43,331 bases of DNA. Origin: Candidatus Muiribacterium halophilum. GTDB taxonomy: Bacteria > Muiribacteriota > Muiribacteriia > Muiribacteriales > Muiribacteriaceae. The translations under genes and the position numbers were made by a program. A model generated the notes under the pieces. The model made no database searches and was not told where the DNA came from. It saw only the letters and a list, made by a program, of their open reading frames with translations. The stretch spans positions 1 through 43,331 of the forward strand of contig JALOAD010000029.1 in assembly GCA_023228995.1 (NCBI GenBank), given 5' to 3'. This document shows positions 25,782-35,426 of the stretch, one piece after another; the stretch's first letter is position 1, and every line of letters begins with the position of its first letter.

Positions 25782-28700
25782 ATGCTAAAATATCCAATGG
25801 ATCCAAATATTAGAGATAAAAAATCATATTTTAACTGGAATAATGATATTATACCTTCTCGGATAAATACAAATACTGATAAAATAATAACAAAACCAAG
25901 ATTAATAAATAAATCAGACCTTTTGAAAAACTTAAATAACTTAAATATAGTTAGCTCAGATCCACATATAGTTATATCTAATAATACTCCAAAAACATAT
26001 AGCCCTAAATTACTTAATTATATAGAACCATATATTATTAATAATAAAACAAAGACTCTTTTTTATACTGAGGTTAATACAAATTTAGTAGTTGGTGATA
26101 AAGTTTTTATTATAAATGGCACTTATGATAATAATGAATTAATTAAAATAGATAAGTATAAAAAAGGTATAGATGGTTATAAAGTCTTATACATTGATAA
26201 ATGTAAAATAGTATTAGATATTGATTATACTTCAATTTTACCTAATATTATACCAACCAATGTAACTAATGTTTATGTTATAAATACTGAAGAGGATTTT
26301 ATACATGCTAATAGAGAAATAACTACAAAAAATGGAGTTCTCGAAAATAAATATTCTGAAAATACAAGTAATATAATATATATTCCTAATAATATAAACT
26401 ATACTAATATTAAGCTATGGGATAATTGTGATTCAATTAATATTACCACTGGTTTTTATATAAAAAGAGATAGAACATGGGTTGATATTAGTTCTAATTT
26501 TGACTCTGGTTCAATGAATATAATATATACACATGGTGATTTTATTCATAAAACGAAATCATATAAAAATAATTTTTATTATAAATACATTGATAATGAA
26601 TGGGTTATAGATATTTTAAGTACACCAGCATATATAACTAAAAGTAATTTTAGAAATGGTAAATTCAAAGGTGAATGGAATGGTGGAATTTTTGGGCAAT
26701 ATGAAAGTCAATTAGAATGGGATAATGCAACCTGGAATAATGGTACTTTTCTCAATAGTATATGGAATGATGGTTTAATGAATAGTATTAATTCATCAAC
26801 TTTTAGTTATTATTCATATTTAGAAAATGGTAAAGTATATCAGAAACAAAATACAATTAATAATGCTGGTAGGGGTTATAATTTTATAATAGATTCAACT
26901 ATATTAAAATCAAATATAATTAATGGATCATTTTATAATAATGTATTTGGGCAATATTCTACCTTTTCAAATATTGAAAATTATTTAATTGGAGCTACTT
27001 CAAGTTTTGATGTTATTGGAAAAGGTTATTTTAATAATTGTAAATTCACCAATTCTTACATTAATAATTCTGAATTAAAACATACATATTGCAATAATTC
27101 AAAAATCGAGTATAGTAAATCAATTAATTCATATTATGATAATAGTCTTATGGATAATTCTATTTATAATAGTGATGATATTATTAAAATATTAAAATAT
27201 AGCACACAATCATATAACGAAGATACAATTTACATATATAAATTCTACATATCAGAAAATAGTTATAGAAGATTAAAAAGAAATGATGCTTTTTATATAA
27301 AAGGATTATTAATAAATGATTCTAAAGAGATGCTCAATTTCTTTGATAAAAAATTCAAGATTAGTGCTTATAGTGAATATTTAGAAAATAATTTCCACTT
27401 AACTGGAAATAAAAATGCATTTGATTTCACAGTAACTCTATCTACACCAGAAGATAATAAACACATATTAGATTCTATTGGTGAAGAAAATCCATATAAT
27501 TTACATTCAATTGATATATGGGTAAGTAGAGATAGTATAAAGGGATATGCTAATATTGAGTTATATAATAATATTGATATAACTAATGCATATATATTAG
27601 ATTCTGATTATAATTCTGGTTTAATTATTAATAGTGATTGGAATAGTGGATCACACATTGAGGGTAATTCTGATAATAATATCACAAAACCTACATTAAA
27701 TGGTGGTTTTTATAATATGTATATACAAGATAACTTAGTATTTGCTACAAATAATTATAATTATTACCAAAGTGAATTAGAGTTATCCAACATAGGGGAT
27801 ATAGTATATTTAGAAAGTATAGATTACAATGGAACAAGATTACCAGATACTTATAAAGTTATTAATAATACTAATAATCTATTTATATTAGAACCAGTTG
27901 GAACATATAGTTTAGTAGATTATTCTGGTGATTTCAAAACTAATAATGCTTTCAATAGATATGGATATCTTAAAAGATTAAAAATAGATAAAACTAATAT
28001 AAAATCTGGATTTTTTAGAAGAGCTTATATCTCAAATTCATTAATACAAAATAATGATTATAACTCATATGATAAAGATTTTAATGATTTACAAAAAATT
28101 AGAAGTTTAGTTATTTCAGATTCAATATTTAGTAACAATTCAAATATTTTATCAAATGCAATCTATACTAATTGTTTTATATTAGGTGGAACAGATTTAT
28201 GGAATGGTGGTATATTATATAATTCTCTATGGAATGGTGGTACTTTTTCTAATGGTATAGTTCGTGAATCAAGTTGGATCAATGGGGTATTTAATAATGG
28301 TGAATTTTATAATAATAAAACTTTCAATGGTGTATCCTCTGTTTATGTACCTTATTATTATTCTAATAATATAAAATCATATCATATAGAGGGAACTGCT
28401 TCAGATAATAACTATAATAATAGATATTCTTGGAGAGATGGTATATTTAATAATGGGGAATTTAATAAAAGTGATTGGGAAAATGGTACTTTTTCAAGTA
28501 CTTTTATTCACTCAAAGTTCTATAATGGTTATATAAATAATGCTATAATAGGTGATAACAATACACCTACTTCTGATACACACATATATAATGCTATTAT
28601 AGAAAATTCTAAAGTAAATAATGCTACTATATTTTCAATAGATACTAGTTATGATAAAATAACTCCACAAACAATTAATTGGAATAATGGAGTATTTAAT

Positions 28701-29801
28701 AATGGAGTATTTGGTAGTGATACTACACAAAATATAGACAACATAGCTATCTGGGAAGATGGAACTTTCAATGGTGGACAATTTATATCAAATGGTAAAT
28801 GGAAAAATGGTGAATTTAATGGTGGTGATTTTATATCTGCATATGGTTGGACTTTATCTTCTACACAATCAATAGATTATAGTTGGGAGAATGGTAAATT
28901 TAATAATGGTACTTTTGGTAATGGAAATGGTTTAACAAATTCTACTTGGTTCACTGGTGAATTTAATGGTGGTATTTTCAAAGGTCGTGTTTGGAATAAT
29001 GGTATATTTACTATGGGTGAATTTCAAGGTAGTGGTAATAATCCAGTTGATGGATTAACTTGCTCTAATGCTAGTGATTTTGTAGATAGTTATACATATA
29101 GTTATTTTGGTAAATGGAATGATGGTATATTTACAGCTATTAAGGATAAATTTATTTTAGATGAAAAAACATATACAACACCAATTAAATCAAATATAAC
29201 TGAATGGAAACAAGAACATAAGAGAGCTATAATTAAAAATGCATTATGGAAAAATGGAACTTTTGATCATACAAATGGTGAAATGAGAAATTCTGTTTGG
29301 TTAGATGGTACATTTAAGAATGGTTATTTTAATTCAAGTGTATTTAACCCATATGTTAAAAGGAATGGGTCAACTTTTTCAAGTTTTAATACAAATGATA
29401 CTTGTATATGGAAAAATGGAACATTAAATGATAGTGATTTTTATATATCAAAATGGGAAAATGGAGAATTTATAACTGGAACAGCATGTGGTATGATTTG
29501 GCAAAATGGAATATCAAATTATATGAATGCTTTCAATATTTTCTGGGAAAAAGGAATCTGGAGAAATGGTAATTGGTATGGATCCCCTTTTGAATATAAT
29601 AATGAAATATCAGATGATTTTAATAAAGCTATTATAGATCGTGGTATTGAATGGAGTGGTACACAATCAGCACATATTTGGAATATATTCCAAATACCTA
29701 TATTATCTGCAACCAATTCAACTGTATATGCAACAGCAACATCATCAATTATACATGGTCGTAGTGGAATTGGAATTGGAATTGGATTTGGTATAATATA
29801 A
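25782..29801 (+). CDS. Giant WxxGxF-repeat protein, probable beta-solenoid tail protein
   Basis: About 1339 residues. A GTG codon directly precedes the ATG at 25782; I take the ATG. The first 230 residues form a conserved-looking head (YPMDPNIRDKKSYFNWNNDI; VVGDKVFIINGTYDNNELI). From about residue 288 on, the chain is dominated by units W-x-x-G-x-F-x-x-G-x-F, for example WNGGIFGQ, WNNGTFLNSIWNDG, WINGVFNNGEF, WKNGEFNGGDF, WFTGEFNGGIF and WNNGIFTMGEF, some twenty units in all, densest at bases 28190-29590. Between blocks are pentapeptide-like runs (NNSELKHTYCNNSKIEYS). Regular spacing of aromatic and Gly residues suggests a beta-solenoid fibre. No enzyme motif was seen. I know no named family for these repeats; a virion tail or spike role is inferred from size and context. 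Confidence 0.65.
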   Translation: MLKYPMDPNIRDKKSYFNWNNDIIPSRINTNTDKIITKPRLINKSDLLKNLNNLNIVSSDPHIVISNNTPKTYSPKLLNYIEPYIINNKTKTLFYTEVNTNLVVGDKVFIINGTYDNNELIKIDKYKKGIDGYKVLYIDKCKIVLDIDYTSILPNIIPTNVTNVYVINTEEDFIHANREITTKNGVLENKYSENTSNIIYIPNNINYTNIKLWDNCDSINITTGFYIKRDRTWVDISSNFDSGSMNIIYTHGDFIHKTKSYKNNFYYKYIDNEWVIDILSTPAYITKSNFRNGKFKGEWNGGIFGQYESQLEWDNATWNNGTFLNSIWNDGLMNSINSSTFSYYSYLENGKVYQKQNTINNAGRGYNFIIDSTILKSNIINGSFYNNVFGQYSTFSNIENYLIGATSSFDVIGKGYFNNCKFTNSYINNSELKHTYCNNSKIEYSKSINSYYDNSLMDNSIYNSDDIIKILKYSTQSYNEDTIYIYKFYISENSYRRLKRNDAFYIKGLLINDSKEMLNFFDKKFKISAYSEYLENNFHLTGNKNAFDFTVTLSTPEDNKHILDSIGEENPYNLHSIDIWVSRDSIKGYANIELYNNIDITNAYILDSDYNSGLIINSDWNSGSHIEGNSDNNITKPTLNGGFYNMYIQDNLVFATNNYNYYQSELELSNIGDIVYLESIDYNGTRLPDTYKVINNTNNLFILEPVGTYSLVDYSGDFKTNNAFNRYGYLKRLKIDKTNIKSGFFRRAYISNSLIQNNDYNSYDKDFNDLQKIRSLVISDSIFSNNSNILSNAIYTNCFILGGTDLWNGGILYNSLWNGGTFSNGIVRESSWINGVFNNGEFYNNKTFNGVSSVYVPYYYSNNIKSYHIEGTASDNNYNNRYSWRDGIFNNGEFNKSDWENGTFSSTFIHSKFYNGYINNAIIGDNNTPTSDTHIYNAIIENSKVNNATIFSIDTSYDKITPQTINWNNGVFNNGVFGSDTTQNIDNIAIWEDGTFNGGQFISNGKWKNGEFNGGDFISAYGWTLSSTQSIDYSWENGKFNNGTFGNGNGLTNSTWFTGEFNGGIFKGRVWNNGIFTMGEFQGSGNNPVDGLTCSNASDFVDSYTYSYFGKWNDGIFTAIKDKFILDEKTYTTPIKSNITEWKQEHKRAIIKNALWKNGTFDHTNGEMRNSVWLDGTFKNGYFNSSVFNPYVKRNGSTFSSFNTNDTCIWKNGTLNDSDFYISKWENGEFITGTACGMIWQNGISNYMNAFNIFWEKGIWRNGNWYGSPFEYNNEISDDFNKAIIDRGIEWSGTQSAHIWNIFQIPILSATNSTVYATATSSIIHGRSGIGIGIGFGII

Positions 29802-29827
29802 TTAAAGATAAAAATAATATATAATAA

Positions 29828-32800
29828 ATGATAGGGTGGAATTCAAGTAGTACAAAAATTAGTGGTGTTATACCTAAATATGAATTGGATTGGATAATTA
29901 AAGATAATGTAATTCAAATAGCAACTCATAGTTATATTGTAAATGAAGAGTTATATAATTTATCTTATGTAGATGCTCCAATTATATGGGAATCAACTAA
30001 ATCATATCAAATGATTACTACTATATATGGTACTTGTTCAGGAACTACTTCTGCATCTTTTTCAGTAAGTCCTAGTTGGAATGATAAATTAATTTACCCA
30101 ATTGGTTTAACTACAAGTATTAATTCAGGATTAACTCATACATTTTATCATTATTCTACTCCTACTTCTAATAAAATTGATGATGTTTATTGTAATTATC
30201 AAGCAAATGGTACTTTCAGTTATATGGGTAGGGGGATTGTATCATTGGATACATATATTATGGATTTTGATATAAATGGTTATGCATATTATAAAATAAA
30301 TGGTGAGGAAGCAACATATAATATAAATAATGGATTGGGATGGTATTATAATAATAATACATATTATTGGTATGATATGATTGGTTTAACTACAAGTGGT
30401 GGACTATATCCAGTTGGTGGAGTAATAAATAATAAAACATCTAATTTTGGTTATAGATTAAATAATTTCATATATAAACATATACCACACACTTTTTATA
30501 ATTTATCATTTAATTATTTTAATAATAGTACATTACCAATTAAAATATATACTTCAAAAACTCTAAATTTTGAAATACCTACTGAGAATGAATTGATTAA
30601 TAATATATTATCAGTACCTTCTAATGCTATATTAATAGGTAGTCTAACTGGTTCTATGGGCACTACTGTTACTGCTACATTCTATGGATTAAGGGGTAAT
30701 CAATATTTATATTTTGTAGGACCTTATTTAGGTATGACTGCATCAACAGCAAGTTGTTTAGCTTCAATATCTAATATAACCATAGATGGTGGTTATCATA
30801 TTGGTAATAATGATTTATATAATATTGATGATAGTTATACAGCCATTGGATTAACTGGAGCAACTTATTCTTCAATAATTGGTAATGGCAATACAATAAT
30901 TGGTGATATTTCATCATTGGATTATATTAAATCTAAAATTGGTAATGGTGCTTTCTTATCTGGAATATGGGAAAATGGTGTATGGAATAATGGTTGGAGA
31001 GAAGATACTGATGTTAAAGATTTTTATGATATTAGATTAGCCTTTCCTTATAATAATACCAATAGATGGAGAGTGGAAATAACAGGACCAAATAGTTCTT
31101 TATCTAATTTTAATATAAATGATAGAATATCAATTGGTAATATAATATCAATAGATATTAATGAAAATAGAAAAACTATTAAAAATTATTTTACAATTAT
31201 AAATAAAACAGATGATAGTATAATAGTTGAGTTTGATTGTGATTTTCCAATTAGAAGAATTGAAAAAGATTCAATTTATCATAGAATTAGTATAACTCGT
31301 AATATATGGTTATCTGGTGCCTTTTTCAATGGGTATTTCTCAGGTGTGTGGAATTATGGTTTATTTAAGGGATATCCTATGAATACAGAAATGTATAATA
31401 CACATTGGATAGATGGTATATTTGATGGTGGTCACTTCAAATCTGATAAATATAATGATATGAGATTTAAGACAATATATATACAAAATGATCAAAATGG
31501 TAATTTTATATCTAAATTAGGACTTACTTTTTCTAATATACACAATTTAACAGTAGGTGATGTCATTATATTAGATATGGATGATAAAACAATAAATAGT
31601 GAATATGATGGTGAATGTAAAATTGATTATATATTAGATTCTTATCAAGTAGTAACTAATATTAATTTTGGTCAAGTTTCTACTAATGAATTAGGTACTG
31701 CTTCACTCAATTTATCAAAAGGACTTATACAAAAAGCAGATTTCAATTCTAATAATATATCAAATACTACTTCATTACAATCTAGTAGTACTGATGCTGT
31801 TTTTATGTATAATTCATGGATGGATGTAAATTACAACAATCATAGTGCAGTAAATATAGGTAAATTAAATACTATTAATAAATATGATATTAATATATCA
31901 TATTCTGAAAATAACCTATATGGTTATCCTACTAATGATATATTAGAAACTAATTCAAGATTTAGGGATAGTTATTCAAATACTATAAGAAATTATAAAT
32001 TAGGAAATAAATATAAATTATATCAAAATTTTATAGGGGATTCTGGTATTTTTACCAATTATTTTGATGCTACTACTGAAGGAACTAAGAGTTTTTTAGA
32101 ACAAGGTTGGACTTATTCTAATATAGATATGGGTAGTGTGACTTTTAGTAGAACTATTGGAGATGAATATGTAGATATAATAGATTTTAAGGGAGAAGAA
32201 CTTAAGATAGAGGCAAATGATAAAGGTGGTGTATTAAATTTAACAACACCTTCAATAGATGTTAATAATAGATCCACTTCAGATATTGAAAAAATGAGAT
32301 ATTCTGTAGTAATGTTTGATTTATTAGCAACTGAAAATATAACAGATTACCCTAATAATTCTTATTATAGCCCTAAAATACATTTTAATAACTTAAATAT
32401 GAAGAAAATAATACAATCCAGATCAGAGGATAAAGTTTTTTCATATTTACCAATTAATAAAAATATAGAACATACTTCAACTCCAAATAAAAGAAAAATA
32501 GAATATTTTTATAATAAAACTAATTTATCGATGAACTTTAGAGGTGGTGTAAATGAAACTTCTACATATATAATAGACAATTTATCATTTTATGAAGTTG
32601 ATATGATACCATTTTTCCAATATTTTACAGATGTTAATATAAATAAATCTATTCAAGTGCCATATGTTGGTATATCACCATTAATTGATTATTCTAATGT
32701 GAATTATAATTTCATTAATAGTATATCAATTGGTATAGATAGTATTAAAATCATAAATACAAATAATATAGAAAGTGGTCAAGGTGTGGGTATAAATACT

Positions 32801-32836
32801 GTTTCAGCTGATGTTATGTTTAAGTTTAAGTTTTGA
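29828..32836 (+). CDS. Large WxxGxF-repeat-containing virion-type protein
   Basis: A 1002-residue protein starting 26 bases after the giant repeat protein. It carries a few of the same units: SGIWENGVWNNGWRED (about residue 378), WLSGAFFNGYFSGVWNYGLF (about 494) and WIDGIFDGGHF (about 525). The N-terminal 370 residues are Gly/Thr/Tyr-rich and beta-like (WNSSSTKISGVIPKYELDW; GTCSGTTSASFSVSPSW). The rest is an Asn/Ser/Ile-rich beta-type region ending GVGINTVSADVMFKFKF. The shared repeat and the short gap make it a structural partner, or a split continuation, of the previous protein. A strong palindromic terminator lies at its 3' end. Function beyond virion structure cannot be stated. Confidence 0.6.
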   Translation: MIGWNSSSTKISGVIPKYELDWIIKDNVIQIATHSYIVNEELYNLSYVDAPIIWESTKSYQMITTIYGTCSGTTSASFSVSPSWNDKLIYPIGLTTSINSGLTHTFYHYSTPTSNKIDDVYCNYQANGTFSYMGRGIVSLDTYIMDFDINGYAYYKINGEEATYNINNGLGWYYNNNTYYWYDMIGLTTSGGLYPVGGVINNKTSNFGYRLNNFIYKHIPHTFYNLSFNYFNNSTLPIKIYTSKTLNFEIPTENELINNILSVPSNAILIGSLTGSMGTTVTATFYGLRGNQYLYFVGPYLGMTASTASCLASISNITIDGGYHIGNNDLYNIDDSYTAIGLTGATYSSIIGNGNTIIGDISSLDYIKSKIGNGAFLSGIWENGVWNNGWREDTDVKDFYDIRLAFPYNNTNRWRVEITGPNSSLSNFNINDRISIGNIISIDINENRKTIKNYFTIINKTDDSIIVEFDCDFPIRRIEKDSIYHRISITRNIWLSGAFFNGYFSGVWNYGLFKGYPMNTEMYNTHWIDGIFDGGHFKSDKYNDMRFKTIYIQNDQNGNFISKLGLTFSNIHNLTVGDVIILDMDDKTINSEYDGECKIDYILDSYQVVTNINFGQVSTNELGTASLNLSKGLIQKADFNSNNISNTTSLQSSSTDAVFMYNSWMDVNYNNHSAVNIGKLNTINKYDINISYSENNLYGYPTNDILETNSRFRDSYSNTIRNYKLGNKYKLYQNFIGDSGIFTNYFDATTEGTKSFLEQGWTYSNIDMGSVTFSRTIGDEYVDIIDFKGEELKIEANDKGGVLNLTTPSIDVNNRSTSDIEKMRYSVVMFDLLATENITDYPNNSYYSPKIHFNNLNMKKIIQSRSEDKVFSYLPINKNIEHTSTPNKRKIEYFYNKTNLSMNFRGGVNETSTYIIDNLSFYEVDMIPFFQYFTDVNINKSIQVPYVGISPLIDYSNVNYNFINSISIGIDSIKIINTNNIESGQGVGINTVSADVMFKFKF

Positions 32837-32868
32837 AAAAAATGAGTGAATTAATTCACTCATTTTTT
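32837..32868. terminator. Bidirectional palindromic terminator
   Basis: aaaaaatgagtgaatt (32837-32852) is followed directly by its perfect reverse complement (32853-32868), an uninterrupted 32-base palindrome between converging genes. The stop codon of the DnaJ gene lies inside it. Confidence 0.85.
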
Positions 32869-33576
32869 CCTTATAAATAAACTTCCAATTTTACCACATA
32901 TATTTTTAGAGATATGTCCCATAGCCTCAATTTTAGTTAATTCACCAATTAATTTAATATTAGATAATTTTTGTTTCCCTAATATTCTTTTTTCACCTTT
33001 ACATACTTTACAAGGGGTTATTCCAATTTTGCCTTTACCATGACAAAAAGAGCATGTTTCTCCTTTATAATCTTTACCAGTTCCATCACAAAAATCACAT
33101 CCATCATCACCTTCAATTATTTTAGTAATGTTTCCATGTTCATCTCTAAATATAATTTTAGCAGATAAATCTTTACCTGTTCCATCACAAGCCTTACATT
33201 TTACCCATCTTTCATATTCAACAGTACCATCAAAATTATCATCTACATTAATATAGATATCATCTACATCATTTCTCTTGAATTTTTCATAGTTTGATTT
33301 GGTGCTTTTATAATCATAATCAATATTAATATTATATAGTTCATTAAATTCACTATATGAAGAACCATATTTACTTTTAAGATCATATTCTCTTTTTTTA
33401 TCTGAACCCAATATAGAATATGCCTCTACTATATCAGTAAATATTTTAGGATTAGATTCTTTATTTTTATCAGGATGATATATTTTGGATAGGTTATAAT
33501 AAGCTTTTTTTATTTCTTTCTCAGTACTATTTTTAGTAATTCCTAATATAGTGTAATAATCTTTAGTTAGATTCAT
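32860..33576 (-). CDS. DnaJ-like co-chaperone, C-terminally short
   Basis: A 238-residue type I-like J protein. The J domain (1-67) has DYYTILGITKNSTEKEIKKA and the HPD motif at 34-36, which stimulates the ATPase of DnaK. The linker (70-120) is Tyr/Asp-rich rather than Gly/Phe-rich. A zinc-binding domain follows, with four CxxC repeats: Cys127/130, 160/163, 175/178 and 189/192, three of them in the CxxCxGxG form. The substrate-binding beta domains of full DnaJ (about 375 residues) are missing; only about 40 residues follow. It would recruit host DnaK to particular phage or host targets, for instance in virion assembly or replication. It overlaps the preceding gene by 14 bases and is the last of a three-gene operon. 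No dnaK is present in the window. Confidence 0.88.
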   Translation of the reverse strand: MNLTKDYYTILGITKNSTEKEIKKAYYNLSKIYHPDKNKESNPKIFTDIVEAYSILGSDKKREYDLKSKYGSSYSEFNELYNINIDYDYKSTKSNYEKFKRNDVDDIYINVDDNFDGTVEYERWVKCKACDGTGKDLSAKIIFRDEHGNITKIIEGDDGCDFCDGTGKDYKGETCSFCHGKGKIGITPCKVCKGEKRILGKQKLSNIKLIGELTKIEAMGHISKNICGKIGSLFIRKK

Positions 33577-33781
33577 CTATTATAAAATTTATTTTTTTAA
33601 GTTCATATATGATATCTTCTTTTGTATGATTACTCATTAAGATTTCACATATATTTTGTGCTAATTCGCCATGAATAGATAAACAATCAGGTTTGTTTAT
33701 TAATCTATAAATATAATCATAACCTTTTAATCTTGCATTTTCTAATATTTCAATGTCTATATATCTTCTATGGAAACTCAT
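33563..33781 (-). CDS. Small hypothetical protein in the dnaJ operon
   Basis: A 72-residue protein, unrecognised. It is predicted to be mostly helical (ILENARLKGYDYIYRLI; HGELAQNICEILMSN; KEDIIYELKKINFII) with no membrane segment. Its ATG overlaps the stop of the upstream gene by four bases (ATGA), and its end overlaps the dnaJ start by 14 bases. This tight packing supports it as real and translationally coupled. The two short genes may encode a client or adaptor for the J protein, but nothing in the sequence shows it. Confidence 0.6.
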   Translation of the reverse strand: MSFHRRYIDIEILENARLKGYDYIYRLINKPDCLSIHGELAQNICEILMSNHTKEDIIYELKKINFIIDESN

Positions 33782-34143
33782 TCTTCTAATAGATTTTTTA
33801 TTTTATTATTTCTAATTATTTGTTTGTATGTAAAATCTTTATCAATAGATAATAATTTTAAGTCATTATAATAATAATATATTTTTAATACAATACTAGT
33901 ATCTTGCACCTCATAATAAAATTGTCCTTCAACATAACATTTTTCAAAGAAAAAAGTATTATATTTATAAGTTATTGCTAAATTTTTTAAGTTTTTGGAA
34001 AATAACTTATTTATTAAAGTATTATTCATATGAGGTAGTAATCTAATTTCAAGCATATTTCTATCATCATTGCCCATATTATTATAAATATCATATTTAT
34101 ATGCACTTAAAACAACTTCATTATCTAATATAAAATCCAACAT
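33778..34143 (-). CDS. Hypothetical protein, first gene of the dnaJ operon
   Basis: A 121-residue protein, unrecognised. It begins MLDFILDNEVVLSAYKYDIY and continues with alternating polar and Tyr/Phe/Ile-rich segments (YKYNTFFFEKCYVEGQFYYE, SIVLKIYYYYNDLKLL) that suggest an alpha/beta fold. There is no signal peptide or known motif. It ends in a four-base overlap with the next gene. I found no good housekeeping promoter before it; the divergent gap of 92 bases contains the promoter of the opposite operon. Confidence 0.6.
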   Translation of the reverse strand: MLDFILDNEVVLSAYKYDIYNNMGNDDRNMLEIRLLPHMNNTLINKLFSKNLKNLAITYKYNTFFFEKCYVEGQFYYEVQDTSIVLKIYYYYNDLKLLSIDKDFTYKQIIRNNKIKNLLEE

Positions 34144-34186
34144 ATAGATTATATTATATAAACATCAAAAGTTTTTATCAATTTAT

Positions 34187-34217
34187 TTTGTCATTATAAA
34201 AATAATATGTATCTTTG
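34187..34217 (+). promoter_or_regulatory. Bacteroidetes-type promoter for the deaminase operon
   Basis: TTTG (34187-34190), 19 bases, TATCTTTG (34210-34217), then CAAAATAAAAA. The start codon at 34236 lies 18 bases past the -7 box. The -7 and flanking bases match those of the ligase promoter. Confidence 0.78.
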
Positions 34218-34235
34218 CAAAATAAAAATGAATAG

Positions 34236-34496
34236 ATGAAAATAATTAATAAAATAATAGGTACATTTGTGATTATATCAGCATTAGTTTGTCTTATTAG
34301 TTTCACAATCCTATGTTTATATAATGAAAATGTAGATTTTACTAAAACAATGGATAATATAAAATTAGATAAAGTATCATTAATAACAACATATACAATT
34401 GGATATTCCATAATAAGTTTTATTATTTTTATTTTATTGTTTTTAATAGTAGATAGTATATTTGATAAAGATAAAATTATAGAAGAATATGATTAA
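34236..34496 (+). CDS. Small two-span membrane protein
   Basis: An 86-residue protein with two hydrophobic helices, about residues 7-29 (IIGTFVIISALVCLISFTIL) and 48-73 (IGYSIISFIIFILLFLIVDS). A short polar loop separates them, and the tail is charged (DKDKIIEEYD). An opposite-strand frame (34178-34411) overlaps it, but this one has a consensus promoter and its end overlaps the deaminase start by 8 bases, so it is the real gene. Small phage membrane proteins may act in lysis, superinfection exclusion or host membrane modification; there is no evidence to choose. Confidence 0.65.
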   Translation: MKIINKIIGTFVIISALVCLISFTILCLYNENVDFTKTMDNIKLDKVSLITTYTIGYSIISFIIFILLFLIVDSIFDKDKIIEEYD

Positions 34497-34917
34497 TAAT
34501 CAATTAGACACAAAACAAAATAATTATGATAGACTATATCTAAAAATGGCTATTGAAATTGGTAAGATGTCACAAAGTAATAAACGTGAGGTTGGTGCTT
34601 TAATAGTTAAAAATGATACTATCATAGCACAAGGGTTTAATGGTACTCCCACTGGGTTTAATAATAAATGTGAAGATGAAGATAATAAAACTTATTGGTA
34701 TGTATTACATGCAGAGGAAAATGCCATAACTAAATGTGCTAAAAATGGTATATCTTGTGATGGTGCAACTTTATATATCACTGACTCACCTTGTAGAAAT
34801 TGTGCCAAATTAATATTACAAAGTGGTATTAAAAAAGTCATTTATATAAATGATTATAGTGATATGAGTGGAGTGGAATTTTTAAGACAATGTGGAATTA
34901 ATGTAATTAAAAAATAA
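34489..34917 (+). CDS. dCMP deaminase family protein
   Basis: A 142-residue zinc-dependent deaminase. HAEENAI (74-80) gives the zinc ligand His74 and the proton-shuttling Glu76. SPCRNC (100-105) gives the two cysteine ligands, Cys102 and Cys105. The N-terminal GKMSQSNKREVGALIVKNDT and the NGTPTGF motif are typical of deoxycytidylate deaminases (ComEB/phage CD type), which convert dCMP to dUMP for dTTP synthesis. All catalytic residues are present, and the length is normal for the family. It is the middle gene of a three-gene operon, 13 bases before the next. A role in supplying thymidylate for AT-rich phage DNA fits. No thymidylate synthase or dUTPase is in the window. Confidence 0.9.
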   Translation: MINNQLDTKQNNYDRLYLKMAIEIGKMSQSNKREVGALIVKNDTIIAQGFNGTPTGFNNKCEDEDNKTYWYVLHAEENAITKCAKNGISCDGATLYITDSPCRNCAKLILQSGIKKVIYINDYSDMSGVEFLRQCGINVIKK

Positions 34918-34930
34918 ATACAAAAAAATT

Positions 34931-35425
34931 ATGAGTAAATTTAATGAGTATATTAAAATTATAGACAATGAATTTAATTCATTGTCAGATTTAAGTATTC
35001 CAAAATTGGAAAAATTAATAGTAAATAGCATAGAATTAAATAATAATGAAAGATCTAAATTAATGTTATATTTCTTAGATAAATATGATGAACATCTTTT
35101 TAATAAATGTGATGAATATTTAGCAGAACATAATATCTTAGGATTTATGAATATTAGTGATTTAAGAAATGAAATTAAATTATTCAAAGATAAATTTATT
35201 TCATTAAGTATTGAATATAATTTAGATATTACTAATTTAGAAAATGAATTAAAAAATCTATCAGATGATCAAAAAGAAAAAATTCAACAATTAAAGGAGG
35301 ATGATAATTCACAAAATAATTATGATTTAGATACTATTTTAGATAAATTGGTATTAAATAATTATGATAGAAATAAACTCACTAAGAGTGAGTTGGATTT
35401 TTTAGATAATTATAATAAAAAATAG
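34931..35425 (+). CDS. Helical hypothetical protein with ILDKL C-terminal motif
   Basis: A 164-residue, largely alpha-helical acidic protein. The central part is coiled-coil-like (NISDLRNEIKLFKDKFISLS; LENELKNLSDDQKEKIQQLK). The last 34 residues (LDTILDKLVLNNYDRNKLTK, then SELDFLDNYNK) resemble the C-terminal helical tail of Bacteroidetes rhomboid-type proteins (xDxILDKIsxxGxxSLtxxE; a DUF6576-like module). The match is by eye and tentative. If right, it supports a Bacteroidetes source and a host-derived interaction module. It is the last gene of the deaminase operon; degenerate coding-like sequence follows it. Confidence 0.6.
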   Translation: MSKFNEYIKIIDNEFNSLSDLSIPKLEKLIVNSIELNNNERSKLMLYFLDKYDEHLFNKCDEYLAEHNILGFMNISDLRNEIKLFKDKFISLSIEYNLDITNLENELKNLSDDQKEKIQQLKEDDNSQNNYDLDTILDKLVLNNYDRNKLTKSELDFLDNYNKK

Positions 35426-35426
35426 A

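Noticed and set aside
34178-34411. 77-residue minus-strand frame
   Set aside because: It overlaps the plus-strand membrane protein gene, which has a consensus promoter and is coupled to the deaminase gene.
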